A stretch of DNA of 64,000 bases from Trachythela sp. YZ-2020 (GCA_016169945.1 JADLSH010000282.1:2125001-2189000); one strand, 5' to 3'; positions 11,401-22,292 are shown, counted from the stretch's first letter. Notes: generated by a model not told the origin, from the letters alone. Program-made: numbers and translations.

Positions 11401-14400
11401 ATGACTGATTTCTCTCCGGTTCATCGACATACTTATAGTTATACTATATATTGATAATTTGATATAATGATAATGTTCTTGTCGCTAGACTCGCTACACG
11501 GCACGCGTACGAATCTCGCAGTCACCTCGCGGCCACGCACTTGATAGCGCACGTGCATTTGTGATTGCACAAAAAATCGCGTGTTCCGGGGGAAAGGTCG
11601 CCAATTTAATGTGAATTCAACGTCTTCAGCAAATGTTTCAAGTTCAATATAAAGACTCTAATTCAGCATAGTTTGTGTAAAGTCGCCATAAGATCAAAAG
11701 AATATTTAAAGAAAAATGTGAAGCCCTGTCTTGAAGCACTAAATCACTAAATGTTAATGAAATTTAAAAAGAAACATAAATTGTATGCACCCCCCGGAAA
11801 GTTTACACTATGACTGAATGTCTGACTGACTGACTGATGTGAATTTTCGCCACTCATCACAATACTGCAAAGTTTCAAAGAAACTTTGCACTAAAAATGA
11901 GGAGACATTACTCAGTTTACCACCGACATTTGCTGTTTTTAAGTAAGTAGGCAGAGATAGAGGACTGGCGAAGCTCAGATGGGCTAGAAAACAACAAGAA
12001 TGGAAGGGGAACAAAACATAAGATGAAGAGAAAGACAGAAAGGTTATATGAACTAGAAAACAAATCAAATTGAGGGTTGCTTCGCGTGTGCCTAAAAGAT
12101 ATAATCTTGAGATTTTGTTTATATCTTTTAGGCACACGCGAAGCAACCCTCAATTTGTTCTATGTGTCCGTGGCCGACGCTGAATTAAAGCCTAGAAAAC
12201 AAATCGTTTAGTTTCCAGTATCTGAAAGCAACAGCCACCCATTTAATAAAAGAGTGTTTTTGCCTGACCCACTTGACACGGAAGCGGCGATCAGCATTCA
12301 AATCTGAAAGTAGGCCTGGGTCGTATAACACATACTTCTATAACAAATCATAAGTATCGAAAGTAGAGTAATCTAAATCAGGAGGAAAAGGATGGATTAA
12401 TATCACTAAGGAAGAAAGTTCGAGCGCAGGAATGTGACAACCCACTGGCACCTTTATATACACTAAGAAAAGATCACAAGGAGTTTGATGATGAATACGT
12501 AGATCCCCCCTGTGAGACCAGTTTGTGGGGCTGTAGTCGGGTACAATCACAAGTTGTCACATTATCCTGAGCATTATGCTGGAACAGGTCGGCAGAAATC
12601 AAAAAGTGCTATATGCAAGAACACTGAAGAAATGATCGCTGAAATCAATAAAATGAATGATGCGCAGCAGGATGATGATTTGGTTGTTGGATTAGCAGAT
12701 GTAAAGGCGTTATACCCTAGTTTGGATATAGACTTTGCAAAGTATGCGAAGTATTTTTTGAAAGTAGTGTCAAGATTGAAGATGTACAGTAGACTGTGAG
12801 GAACTGGGACTGTATCTCTTTCACTTACGATGAAACCAGAGTTATTGCAAGAATTAAATTTGTATGACGTATCTTTCACAAAGTCAAACAGGGGAAGACC
12901 ACCACAAATTACAGGACACAGTGGTAAGGAACAGAAAGAGAAACGATTTAAGTCATGGAATTCAACAGTAAAACAACCCGAGTACATGCAGCGGGTAATG
13001 CTGAGGGAAGCACTGATGTGTGCACGTTTGGGAGTGAAATCCGAAAGCAGATTAAAGAGGGTCCGATTAGTCTGGAGCTCACAGGATTTTTGGCACAAAT
13101 CTTTATGACGTGATGGGATGAAGAGTTCATCAGGAGATTGAAAGAATTTGGGGTTGTACAGAAGATGAATGAAAGATACGTTGACGACATCAACCTGGCT
13201 GTACGGGCCACACTGCCAGGCCTGAGGTATGAAAATGGTACGACGTTTATTAAATGCCAATCAGTTGTGGAGGATCAAGCAATCAGTGTGGATGAAAGAA
13301 CTATGACAATTGTAAAGCAGATTGGAGACGATATTCGGTTAGGTTAGAGATAGATTACCCATCAAACCATCGAGATAAGAAACTACCTATTCTCGACATG
13401 AAGGTTGGGTCGAGACTAAGGGAATGTGACGGACAAATGAAGGATGTAGCAATCATCTTACACGAATTCTACAGAGAGAGAGTATGGCATCAAGATCGGT
13501 AATAAATGCCAGATATTATTGAGCTATGCAATTTTCTGGGTACAGTAAGAAATTTAGGTATGAAGTTGTGGATTTTACCATCAAAGCGTATAAATCACTG
13601 GAAGAAGTTGAGAAGAGAGGTCGATGCACAGACAAAAGGATTAGAAGAAGGACGAAAAAGAACAGGTGGAAAAGAAGAGCTCTGGCATAAGAGGGATGGT
13701 AATGAGTCGGTGATCTTCGTTCCATCTATTTCAGGTTCAGTGCTGCAGAAGGAATATCAGAAAGAGGTTCAGAAAACGGGTATAGGTCTGCTGAGGCCTA
13801 ATTGAACATTTAAAATAGAGATTGCATGAAGAATTTTGCAATTCAATATGGCGTAATACTGACGAGGCTGTGGATCAGCGAAATCAAATATATATGTAGC
13901 CAAGTTCTTTAAGTTTTATATATATATGTTTTTAAAATATTCAAGCGCCGGTTATGAAGCAGTACGTAACAGTCGACCGAGGCGGGTGAATTCATGATTG
14001 ACGATCCGAGGCAGGGTCAAGGGGCGGAGCTTGTCAGAATATTTTCAAAAATAGGGAGGCCCTCAAAGGCATAGAATATCGATATTCTATTTTTGCTTGA
14101 TACAGAAATTGGCAACACTGTTGCACCATTTTGGCCAAAGCTAGGGGATGCGCACCCTTCACCACCCACCGCCCAGGAAATCCATCTGTGTTAAACAGAA
14201 ATTTGCAGTATTAATAAGAGGATGTACGGTCGAAAAGACTGAATAGAGGTCAGTGAACTGCTCTAATAGACCTTATGCATAATGACGTCACAAGGCTTGA
14301 AGCGCGCGCTGAATTATGTTCTTTATCGTCACGCGGCGCGAAATTATTTCAATTTTTCAAAATGGCTTTTGATGTTATGTGGTTCATAACTGTCTTTTAG

Positions 14401-17400
14401 AGGCTCTTTTCACGGGCCTTCAACGGTTTGGCAGACCAGAAAATATGACGAAGCGAAGTTCGGTGCTGGATCTTCTCGAAAACTTTTAACTTTTAGGACA
14501 CGAAGGCAGAAATCTTTAATTCCGAACGAGCTTGGTTGGATAAAATCTTTGGAGAAACTGACACGACGCGCTTCAAGCCTTGTGGCGTCATTATGCATAA
14601 GGTCTATTGTCAAAACTAACAACGGAGTTAAAATATTTATTCTAGTAAAGTATCGAATGTGTGAACGTCTGCGTTTTAGGTTTAGTGGTTCTCGCCAGCT
14701 CGCAACAAATTGCCAGTGAAAATATAAATAAAGACGACTAATTTCGGTGTTGGTTCCTACCAGTATGAAAAGAGCTCGGCATGATAAAATGTTGTACAAA
14801 CCTTTTGGTCTGGCACGAGCTCCCTCTGTTCTTGTTTGTCGACGTAACGTCGCTGGTACAATTTCAGGAGGGAGATTTAGATAATCGCGCAGGTATGTTA
14901 TACCTAGAAAATATATAAGCATTAAATATTACGTTATACCTTGAAACTATCCAACAAGACGCCAGTTCAGACGTTCTCTTCGGGCAGGAAACAATATTTA
15001 ATTAATGTCGAGGTCAGCCCTCGTTCAAGCGGAAAAGAGGAACCAGAAACGAGACTAAACACCACATAATCGCTCAAAGATCTTTTTGCACTTCACTTGG
15101 TTTAACTAGAATACTGGGTTTGGTGGATAATCCAAGTGAGTAGGACCTAGTGTTGCATTTTTCGCAACCGTTCCTGGTTAGGTCTTAAATTGTGTATATA
15201 TCTACTCACTTGGATTATCCACCAAACCGAGTATACATAATCGCTCGTTAAATTGTTCAATAATAACAAATATAACGTGGTTTTTCTGCGTCGTACGTTA
15301 TTGTTTCGTTGGGTAGTTTTTTGCTCGCCATGACAGAGAAAGCAATACAAAATTACAATATGAAAATTGGCATATTTTGTCATTAAATTTCGAAAGTTAT
15401 AAAAATATGGACATCACCATTATTAGGCCAAAAAAATTATGTTTCTGGTCAGTGGGTTTGTGCAGAATTGACGCGGTGACGCGGCTTTTTTTCTTTTCCC
15501 CCTTGAAATGGGGAGTATTTTTCTATTTTTTATAAAGTGCATAGTGATTTTTTATGCCTTTAAGGTGGCTCCCTACAGTTCTGTAAAACTATGTGTACTT
15601 TTCAGTAACTTTCGCTTTCAACCAAATTTTTATTAGATACACTTATGACAGGGCAAAATGAACATTTCCACGAATGTAAAGAGGTCCTGGGCTGTCCATT
15701 TATGGACAAACAGGAATAGTGTTGATGTTGCTATGGCAACCATAGTGTCTTATCTTTTGCGCTTATATTGTCTAATTTCAGATTGAATCGAAAATATCTT
15801 TTTTCTCCTTCGGTCAATTTTTCTGAACTTTTTTTGGAAGATTTATGGTCCACAAAGGAATAACATATCAAAATTGGAAGGGTAGTTTACAAATAAGTTT
15901 TCGAGATATTTTGGAAATTCGATTACGGAGAAACTTATCTGTAGAATTTTTTGAAATTTGGGTATATTTGTCTTCTTGTCTTGTTTAACAATTGTGCTAA
16001 GTTTTAAAAATTTTCACCGAAAACACGAGAAAAACAGCTTGAAATTCCAGTTGAAGTTGCTGACGTCAAAAAAAATCGACTAGACATGATCGCATTTTGC
16101 GCATGCGTCTGAATTATAATGCGTGAACAACACGAATTGAAACAAAATCAAACCATTTCGTGTATTTTTATTCCGATTTCTTGGCTTGTGCCAAATATTC
16201 TTTACTTGTTTGAGATTAAAATGCATGATTAATTACCATGGAAATAGAAATACTATTAATCCAACGTCTCTTCAATTTGTTTTGGTTGTTAAATTCGATA
16301 TCGGTGTGACAACTTTTCAAACATTCAAACAATTACATGTATTTTTCATAAGACAACTCGTATTATTAAACTGTCTGTATTGTAGTTTTTAATATGTCAA
16401 ACACTACAGGAATAACATAAGTTTCAAAATTGCTTTGAAGACTATTATATTACTTTGACAGTCCTAGACTGCCTTGAAGAGAATATAATTAAAATATAAT
16501 TTCAGCTTTTTAAGTCAATGCAAGATTTTTTTAAGTCGAAGATTTTGAACATTATAAAGGATAATACTGAACATATATAGGTAAAAACACACTAAAAGAA
16601 AGCTTAGAAACTGGTTAAAAACATACGTACTGTTTAAATTTCAAAGATTTACGATTATAATGAAAATCTTGTGGTTTCTTCGCTATAAAGTCTCAGAAAA
16701 TAACTTCCCGCGGCTTTGTTTCAAAATTTCTGCCGGGTCACGAAGATTCCACGCGTGGGATGCGAGGAGACGTCTGATCTATATAGATCGTGTTTCAAAC
16801 TGTACTATAACTGTAGGGAGCCACCTTAATACTAAACTGTCACCAAATTTGCAGGCCGCAACATCTACAGCCAATACTAACTGCTACAGAGGCTACGATT
16901 ACTGCAGGCACATTTATGCTGGAAATTTCAATTTCTCGATTGGTTGCCCATCATATTATTAGCTAATTCTGAGACCTGCATTAACCACAATTTCCTTTGG
17001 ATATATTGACCGTTTGAGTAAATATGATTTGCATTTTGGATTCATAACGTCAGTACGTCACAAATACAGTATTGTCAAAACAATGAGTAGCTGGATGGCA
17101 TGGAGAACAGTGGGATTTTCAAAGTAATGAAAAGACAATGAAATTGTCCAATCACAGAACCACGAGAGGATGGCAGTATTGTTACGCTTAGTAAAGGACA
17201 TGTACTGTATCTACCCGTAGAAGAGCGTGTTAACATCCCTGATAACGTACGATTATAGAATTGCAATACCTTCATTGGTCAGGTACCAGTAATAATGTTT
17301 CCACGCAAACTGCTCTGTGACATATCCCCGAGATTTCAAAGACTAAATAATGGAAAAGGGAATATTGAACATCAAATTACGTGTCTCTACACTGTAAAAC

Positions 17401-19287
17401 AGGGACCTGCACCTTGCCCTGTATGGTACAACCCTTCTCAAGGACTAAAGAATGAAAGATAATTGAATACAAATAATGTTTCCATTAAGCCCTCAAATTA
17501 GAGATGATTTCCGATACCGATTGTTCAAGAGCCGACTTATGCCCACCATCGGCCGATAAATCGGGAAAACCGATGATTAATTTACCTGACGCTCACGTTT
17601 TGTCGAATTGTCACATTTTAGTGTTTTACTCGACTTAACTTGCAAATTTCGCAATGAGAGGTTGCCATCAAGATAACACTATATTTTGAGCACAACAAAA
17701 GTACAATACAAACAGAAAATAGGCAAGTATTACCAAAACTGTGGATGCTTCCTCTTGCCCGAAATAACGTGTCACGTTTTCGCTTCAAAAATTCAGGGAT
17801 GTGACCACATTCCTAACGTCGTGAAATCCACATCTTGGGAATAGCGACATCTATTGCTTCGCGGGAAATTATGCCGAGACTGGCCAATCCGATAGTGAAC
17901 GGCAATCGCTGATATTGTGATAAAAAGTAGCCGTTAATCTCTACCTCAAATTTTGACAAACTTTTTTAGGCATAAAATTGCGTAAACATTTAAGACTTCT
18001 TCGGGGGCAAATTCGACTCCAGTACATACTGTATTTACTCTCGGCTAGTAGATTCTGGGGTTAATATCGAATGGGTAATTCTAAACCTGAAATGCCTGAG
18101 AGTGGAGTATCCAGCCAGATACAGGATATTGTTCATAAAGGTTTGGGTCTTTATTTAATGTTGTTAGGAAATAATGTTAATTAGTTATAAAGTGAGGGTG
18201 TTTATAATATTTTGACTTGAAATAACAGGAAAGAACTTCAAAGTCTAACATCGGCAAACATGCATGGTTCCAAAAGCCTTCCTCAAAATGTTCAATCCAC
18301 TTTATTTCAAGTAGAAATATGATTAACATTTCTACTCTTTTAACCATATCAAATAATGTTTTAGCCTAAAAAGAAGGCCCCAGCAGGGGCTACCAGATGA
18401 AATTATCTCACTTTCTGGCATGGAGATCCGGTTGGATAACTAGTGCATCCCTAGCTCTGGGTTTCGGAGACGAAATAGGAAAGAATATTGAAGGTATAAT
18501 TTGACATAGTGTGCGCATGCATTACAGTACACCATTGGCAGAGGGACGGACTCTTACCCTACAGATATATGACACAACTCAATAAGATACAGCACACAAG
18601 TTTTTACAGACCAGTGGCAGACACTTTGCAAAATACTGGGAGGGGTGATTTAGGTCACATAACATTTCATTCCAATTTTGTCTAAGATCTCATTTTCTAA
18701 AGCTGATTTCATTATTATTGAATACAAAATTGTATCAAATTAGTAAATTACAGCCTACCAACATTTCATTTTTGAAAAATTGTTTCCAAACATTCCTGAA
18801 AACATCCAATCCTTTACTAAGGAGGAAATGGAAAACTAACCCCCAGCCTCCCTTCAGACATTTTACTATTATCATTCACATACTGTAAATATTTTATCAA
18901 TTTTGATTGGCTCATTTTCCTGCAAATAACTGGTGCAAATAACACGTCAGCTCCATAGAACTGGTGCAAATAATGAACTGAGCATGCGCATTGGCCAAAT
19001 CTGTTGGAATGAGCTGCTCATGCTTTTGAAACATTGAAACGACATGCTCATGCTTTTGAAACATTGAAACGACATTCCATAGGGCAGATCATTTCAGAAT
19101 GACGCAATACAAAACAAAAAATAGAACTTAACCTGTTGTATACCTGCATGGCCTTGATGACTTGGAGATTTGGTACAGTCTCAAGGTCAGGATGTCTTGG
19201 TGCATTGAAATCTTTCTTTGCAACCATCACTCCCTCCTTGAAGAGGTATTCATAAATATTCGTTCTGTTCTTCTTGGGAATCAACAT
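8330..19287 (-). CDS. RPS10: 40S ribosomal protein S10 (eS10), four coding exons, C-terminus outside the window
   Basis: The product is a structural protein of the small ribosomal subunit, at the beak region of the 40S head. Four exons join in frame: 19287-19144 (phase 0 out), 17342-17270 (phase 1 out), 14903-14802 (phase 1 out) and 8442-8330 (phase 0 out). All junctions use GT and AG. They give about 144 residues that match eS10 throughout: [46 protein letters not shown] and the ADRDAYRR segment. Animal eS10 is about 160-165 residues and ends in a Gly/Arg-rich FRGG tail; that last exon was not found and may lie left of position 1. Introns are large and full of transposons, which is unusual for a ribosomal protein gene, but no exon is damaged. 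Confidence 0.96.
8960..9460 (+). pseudogene. YVDD-type reverse transcriptase relic, N-terminal piece
   Basis: No long frame survives, but three-frame translation gives a coherent protein trace: [48 protein letters not shown] and [19 protein letters not shown] recognise these from memory as the N-terminal region of the same RT-like family whose C-terminal half is at 12.2-13.8 kb. The family identity is recalled rather than searched. Frameshifts and stops are present, and the piece is separated from the rest by MITEs and about 2.8 kb. Confidence 0.6.
9562..10190. mobile_element. Inverted-repeat element with another MITE nested inside
   Basis: The left arm from AACCTTGAAGTTTGACGATT and the right arm, whose complement begins AACCTTGAAGCTTGACGATT, pair over roughly 60 bp (both contain GTTTGTTTACTTTTCAAA). 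The interior is interrupted by the element at 9861-10108. There is no transposase frame; the target duplication was not resolved. Confidence 0.75.
9861..10108. mobile_element. Nested MITE built from repeated GACGGGAAA/CTCGTCT modules
   Basis: The termini are TAGCCGAATTCATATTAGGG and its complement, and the outer TA could be the target duplication. Inside, the motifs GACGGGAAA, ACTCGTCT and their complements recur about ten times in both orientations, so the element can fold into many alternative hairpins. The open frame at 9784-9969 crosses the element boundary and is not a gene. Confidence 0.75.
10191..10983. other. No recognisable gene
   Basis: AT-rich, with a short region around 10390-10500 containing a local palindrome (ATTGCCCACGGGCAAT) and no supported coding sequence. 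Confidence 0.5.
10984..11086. repeat. Hairpin repeat (about 38-bp arms)
   Basis: The arm GGTCTGTACGGTAAAATATC... (10984-11021) pairs with 11049-11086; the internal GGTCTTGCTGT also pairs with ACAGCAAGACC. The loop carries the CTCGCTATCGCTCGGT motif. It looks like a small foldback MITE. Confidence 0.75.
11087..12050. other. No recognisable gene
   Basis: Intronic sequence of RPS10 with respect to the minus strand. The frames at 11808-12153 are Ser/Phe/Leu-rich, overlap the hairpin at 12066 and show no known domain. Confidence 0.5.
12066..12157. repeat. Perfect 38-bp palindrome with 16-bp loop, inside a 14-bp direct repeat
   Basis: Arms 12066-12103 and 12120-12157 are exact complements (core TTGCTTCGCGTGTGCC). 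The direct repeat CTAGAAAACAAATC occurs at 12053-12066 and 12192-12205, so the hairpin may sit in a ~125-bp insertion with a 14-bp target duplication. The lack of any mismatch suggests recent origin or gene conversion. Confidence 0.85.
12225..13805 (+). pseudogene. YVDD-type reverse transcriptase relic, main part
   Basis: Across several frames the translation reads [20 protein letters not shown], then (after a one-base shift in a C-run near 12510) [34 protein letters not shown] (RT motif A-like), [20 protein letters not shown] (motif C, YVDD), SVDERTM and [15 protein letters not shown]-terminal [16 protein letters not shown] follows. The order matches an RT-like protein family I remember from cnidarian genomes; it is not a typical LINE, since no APE domain and no FADD/YADD context are seen. 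Penelope-like or another lineage is possible. The GGPIG-type block between GRPP and YVDD is scrambled. It is antisense to RPS10, inside intron 3. Confidence 0.7.
13806..14261. other. No recognisable gene
   Basis: Non-coding; a small palindrome AGAATATCGATATTCT occurs at about 14076-14091. Confidence 0.5.
14262..14609. mobile_element. MITE with ~43-bp terminal inverted repeats
   Basis: The left end AATAGACCTTATGCATAATG (continuing through GACGTCACAAGGCTTGAAGC) is repeated in inverse at the right end with one or two mismatches. 348 bp, no coding capacity. It lies immediately downstream of RPS10 exon 3 in the intron. The target duplication was not resolved. Confidence 0.85.
14802..14903 (-). 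CDS. RPS10: RPS10 coding exon 3
   Basis: The acceptor TTTTCTAG precedes GT-ATA-ACA, and donor G|GTTTGT follows AAA-G. The encoded [19 protein letters not shown] is the most conserved eS10 signature. The longer open frame to 14410 reads on into the intron and is not coding. Confidence 0.96.
15112..15233. repeat. Hairpin MITE, 33-bp arms
   Basis: The left arm 15112-15144 (core TTTGGTGGATAATCCAAGTG) pairs with the right arm 15201-15233, nearly perfectly. About 120 bp; no coding capacity; in an RPS10 intron. Confidence 0.85.
15564..16825. mobile_element. TTAA-flanked MITE (1.26 kb), intact ends
   Basis: The left terminus GGTGGCTCCCTACAGTT is inverted at the right end; TTAA is at 15560-15563 and 16826-16829. 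The sequence is shared with the split copy at 46.4-53.1 kb at both ends (for example AAACAGGAATAGTGTTGATG near the left). No transposase frame. The TTAA duplication implies mobilisation by a piggyBac-type transposase. Confidence 0.88.
16900..17269. other. RPS10 intron, no recognisable gene
   Basis: No coding signal beyond the adjoining exon; no repeat recognised. Confidence 0.5.
17270..17342 (-). CDS. RPS10: RPS10 coding exon 2
   Basis: 73 nt between acceptor TTAG and donor G|GTATTG. It encodes [20 protein letters not shown] followed by LTNE, the second conserved eS10 block. Phase 0 in, phase 1 out, which fits both neighbouring exons. It is too short to appear as an open reading frame of 60 codons. 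Confidence 0.95.
17499..17943. mobile_element. hAT-like MITE with 8-bp target duplication
   Basis: CCTCAAAT is duplicated at 17491-17498 and 17944-17951. The termini start TAGAGATGA and (complement of right end) TAGAGATTA, a short TIR of hAT type. 445 bp without a transposase frame. Internal CGGCCGATAAATCGG-like motifs lie near the left end. Confidence 0.8.
17952..19143. other. RPS10 intron 1 region, no recognisable gene
   Basis: No open frame of interest. A 29-bp direct duplication (GACATGCTCATGCTTTTGAA...) occurs at about 19010-19075 next to the exon. Confidence 0.5.
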
Positions 19288-19288
19288 T
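19144..19288 (-). CDS. RPS10: RPS10 first coding exon
   Basis: ATG at 19287-19285 lies one base downstream of an AG acceptor, so the start codon is in exon 2 of the transcript, as in other animals. It encodes 48 residues ([19 protein letters not shown]... to IKAMQ) and ends CAG|GTATAC. The upstream open frame to 19371 is intronic. Confidence 0.96.
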
Positions 19289-19971
19289 CTAAATAACAAT
19301 ATCAATTTATAATTCACAAGTAGTCGTGAAACTGAAAGTTTTATCTCAGTTCTGGCTTCTTTGATGGTCAAAAAGCACCAGATTGTGCTCAGTATTTACA
19401 AATAACTGGGTTCACTCAAAATTATCCTTTGCTCTCCTTCGCTTGGCGTTTGTGTGTTTCATGGATCACATTATTAGTGTGCTGTGTAGCACTTACAAAA
19501 CATAACCACATTGCAATGAGTAAAAGTTTGAGATAAAAATTTCCTATACACACAAATTAGATCTGCTGCGTCACTCGCTTCAGGCTCGCTCTCTACCTCA
19601 GAAACTATACCATAGGAAAAATCAAACATTTTGTACGAGGTGTTGCATGTTATATTTGTTGAAATATTGTTAATAAAAATTTGTTATATCAAGAAATATC
19701 ATATTCCACATACAAACACACAAAATGCATTGAATCAAGGTATACACATTTGTAAGGCTAACCCTATATTGGAAACACTATACTTTATATTGATCTGCAA
19801 TTGACAAGTTGCAGATTTTTTCTTGTCAAAATAGCCAAGTGAAGCATTAAAAAGCACCATGTAAATTCAGTCTGGCTGTTTAATACAGGTTAAACCGTTC
19901 AATGCAAGTGGCCACAGTCGCTTGAAAGAGGTGGCCGATTAATAGAGGTTGTGTTTACATAATATTACTGA

Positions 19972-20112
19972 GTTTATTATTAGCATGACAAAATTACTGG
20001 ATGCTGATTCGTTGAGAGGAGTACAATTATTTCATTAATTGTACTGCAGTACAATTAATGATTTTCCCAAAACAAACAAAATGGTGGAAATTTTGTCATG
20101 CTAATAATAAAC
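19972..20112. repeat. Inverted repeat (about 24-bp arms)
   Basis: GTTTATTATTAGCATGACAA at the left pairs with its complement at 20089-20112; inside, AGTACAATTA and its inverse flank a CTGCAG centre. Confidence 0.75.
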
Positions 20113-20142
20113 AAGTAATCATGCGATGTTGCTCGTACAATG

Positions 20143-20251
20143 AGGGATTAATAGTACTCGTGATGTTTGAAACTTTTGCCAAATTGGACTCGCCCCGGCG
20201 CTCGTCCAATTTTGGCAAAATTTCCAAACATCACTCGTACTATTAATCCCT
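20143..20251. repeat. Hairpin repeat (about 45-bp arms)
   Basis: AGGGATTAATAGTACTCGTG at the left pairs with its complement at the right, and CCAAATTGGAC with GTCCAATTTTGG in the middle. The centre carries CTCGCCCCGGCGCTCG. A foldback MITE upstream of RPS10 coding exons. Confidence 0.8.
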
Positions 20252-20947
20252 AATTACATGTACTCGGCTTACTCCATGATAACTCAATAAATAACTAACT
20301 CCAAATATTCCTCTGGCCATGATTTTCAAAACTTCAGTAAATTGCCAAACCATTCTTGTGTTCACAGAATAGATAAATGCAAATTTTCATTATTACACAA
20401 ATTATGGTCAGCTTTTTTGAACCGTCCCAGCAAAGTTTTCACAGCACATAGCTCGGGATTAAATGAAAAACGTGCAGTGAACGAACTACACGTTCATGTT
20501 GAATTATAGTACTTTATACTTCTTGTGTGCACCATAGTATAGACTTTGCTGTTATTGATGTTTGATTACATTTTTATCATGACATGTGCCAAGTACATGT
20601 GGATGCAGATGTTGCAAGTGGTGAATAGGTATCATATTTGCAAACACTAAGTGATAGGATTGAATTCCTTGATCAATAGTGTGTTACCTGCAAACAGGTA
20701 GTGAGTAACTTGCATGAGACCGAGCAGGACCAAGTGAGTGCCATATATACATGATGGCCTGGAATCATGCTGGCAACTTTTCAATCCTTGCTTTGAATAT
20801 TGCTTTCTATTAAATTACTAGTACCCAATATTGAATGCACCATGTTGCTAAAATTAGACCAAATAACCATCAATAGTACTATTTATATGAACAAAATGCA
20901 CTGTAGATATTTCCTTATACCTGGGCAGTGTTGATTGGTACTAGGCA
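20252..20947. other. No recognisable gene
   Basis: Non-coding, presumably within RPS10 5'UTR intron if the candidate first exon is correct. Confidence 0.4.
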
Positions 20948-20956
20948 CTGTGAATG

Positions 20957-21614
20957 GGATCAATTGAAGTTAACGACCCCCCTGCCCCAAGGGAGTCGTG
21001 TACTTCAATGGCCATTGAAGTATACGACCCCCCAAAATAATAGCTTTTTATCATGATTCATGATTTTTATTCATGATTTTTATATCGAGAATTTCGTTTA
21101 GCTTCTTTTTATATATTTGGTGGTTTCTAAAGTTCTCTGGCTTGCGACGAGACCATGTTGCTTCAGGAAATCTATCGTCACTTCCATGTTGTCGCCAAAG
21201 ATTACTTCTCGCAGTTCGTCGTGGATAGACATTTCGTCGGTGGAATACTGTTGCAGTATGCTCGCCAAACATTTTAAGGCCTTTTATAACACCTTTCCAG
21301 CAATGAGTCATCGAACAGATATTTACAAGATGCAGTTTGCGATCTAAACACGGAGACAAAATTGCAAAACAAAACACCTCAAGCGCATATTATTGATCGT
21401 GTTGAAAGTCTTTTGAATTTGTTTCCTGGTCAAAAAATCAATGAACTGAGACATAGAGAATAAAGGGAAGTCATAAAAATTCCTTTGAAACAGACACAAA
21501 AACCCGTAAATTTAACGATATAATACAAGGGGGGTCGTATACTTCAATCCGAATATTTGTTATTGAAGTATACGACCCCATTGGCATAGGGGGGTCGTTA
21601 ACTTCAATTGATCC
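20957..21614. mobile_element. MULE-like MITE with 9-bp target duplication
   Basis: CTGTGAATG is duplicated at 20948-20956 and 21615-21623. The TIR of about 85 bp starts GGATCAATTGAAGTTAACGA, and each end is itself a foldback (GTATACGACCCC motifs around CTTCAATGGCCATTGAAG at the left). The 9-bp duplication and long TIR fit Mutator-like elements. The two overlapping frames inside (about 76 and 108 codons) match nothing I recognise. Confidence 0.88.
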
Positions 21615-21623
21615 CTGTGAATG

Positions 21624-22259
21624 TTGGGCAAATGATCATGATTACACGCTGCAATTCGTCAGGCCAATTTTAGGTTTTGTTGAATGTTAATGAGAAGTAT
21701 TTTCAGTGTACGATGTTATCAGATGACGTTTGCCATGTATTTTTTAAATATCAGTAACGTGCATCTGATATCGGACAAAATGCAGTGTGTAAACATACCT
21801 TTAAACAAGCTAGTTGTCCTGAACTGTCTCATACACAAACTAGAATGAAACTAGTGTCGATAAAGTGATCTAGCTCAGAGCCAGCCTCAGCAGACACAGG
21901 GACTAGTTTGCATATACACAGTATAATATATACACATGCTTACAGATCAGACTACAGAGTTGGGCAGTTATTGACAAGATCTCACACATAAATTAGTTTC
22001 CAAGGGCAGATTTATAAGAGGCAGTCAAGAATCTGTAGTGTTTTTGACAGCTACAGAGTAGCACCTTGTATTAAAGATCAACAAATTATATACATGTTGC
22101 CATATTATGAAGTCAAAACTATGAATTTTCGCCGGAAAACAAGCACAAAAACGGCTGTATAATGCAACAATACCCTGACAATACTTTTAACTCAAAATAT
22201 AGTCCATATCTCGAAGGATGGGGAAAGAAATTAAAGGATTTATAAATCAAATTTTTACC
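21624..22259. other. No recognisable gene
   Basis: Non-coding; intronic if the UTR exon call at 22260 is right. Confidence 0.4.
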
Positions 22260-22292
22260 TCGGTGCTGTTCGCTTTACAGACAAGAGAAAAG
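22260..22292 (-). other. RPS10: Candidate RPS10 5'UTR exon with a TOP-like start
   Basis: On the minus strand CTTTTCTCTT begins a short stretch that ends ...CACCGAG|GTAAAA, a usable donor. Ribosomal protein mRNAs start with a C followed by a pyrimidine tract, and the coding exon at 19288 needs an upstream UTR exon. Placement rests only on these two signals. Confidence 0.4.

Noticed and set aside
12574..13260. 228-codon minus-strand frame
   Set aside because: Shadow of the plus-strand YVDD reverse transcriptase; no domain of its own.
14410..14801. Remaining part of the 170-codon frame beyond RPS10 exon 3
   Set aside because: Continues past a valid donor into the intron and a MITE; no similarity to eS10 after the splice site.
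21051..21377. Overlapping 108- and 76-codon frames in the MULE-like MITE
   Set aside because: They overlap antisense to each other and lack DDE or zinc-finger motifs, so a transposase is not supported.
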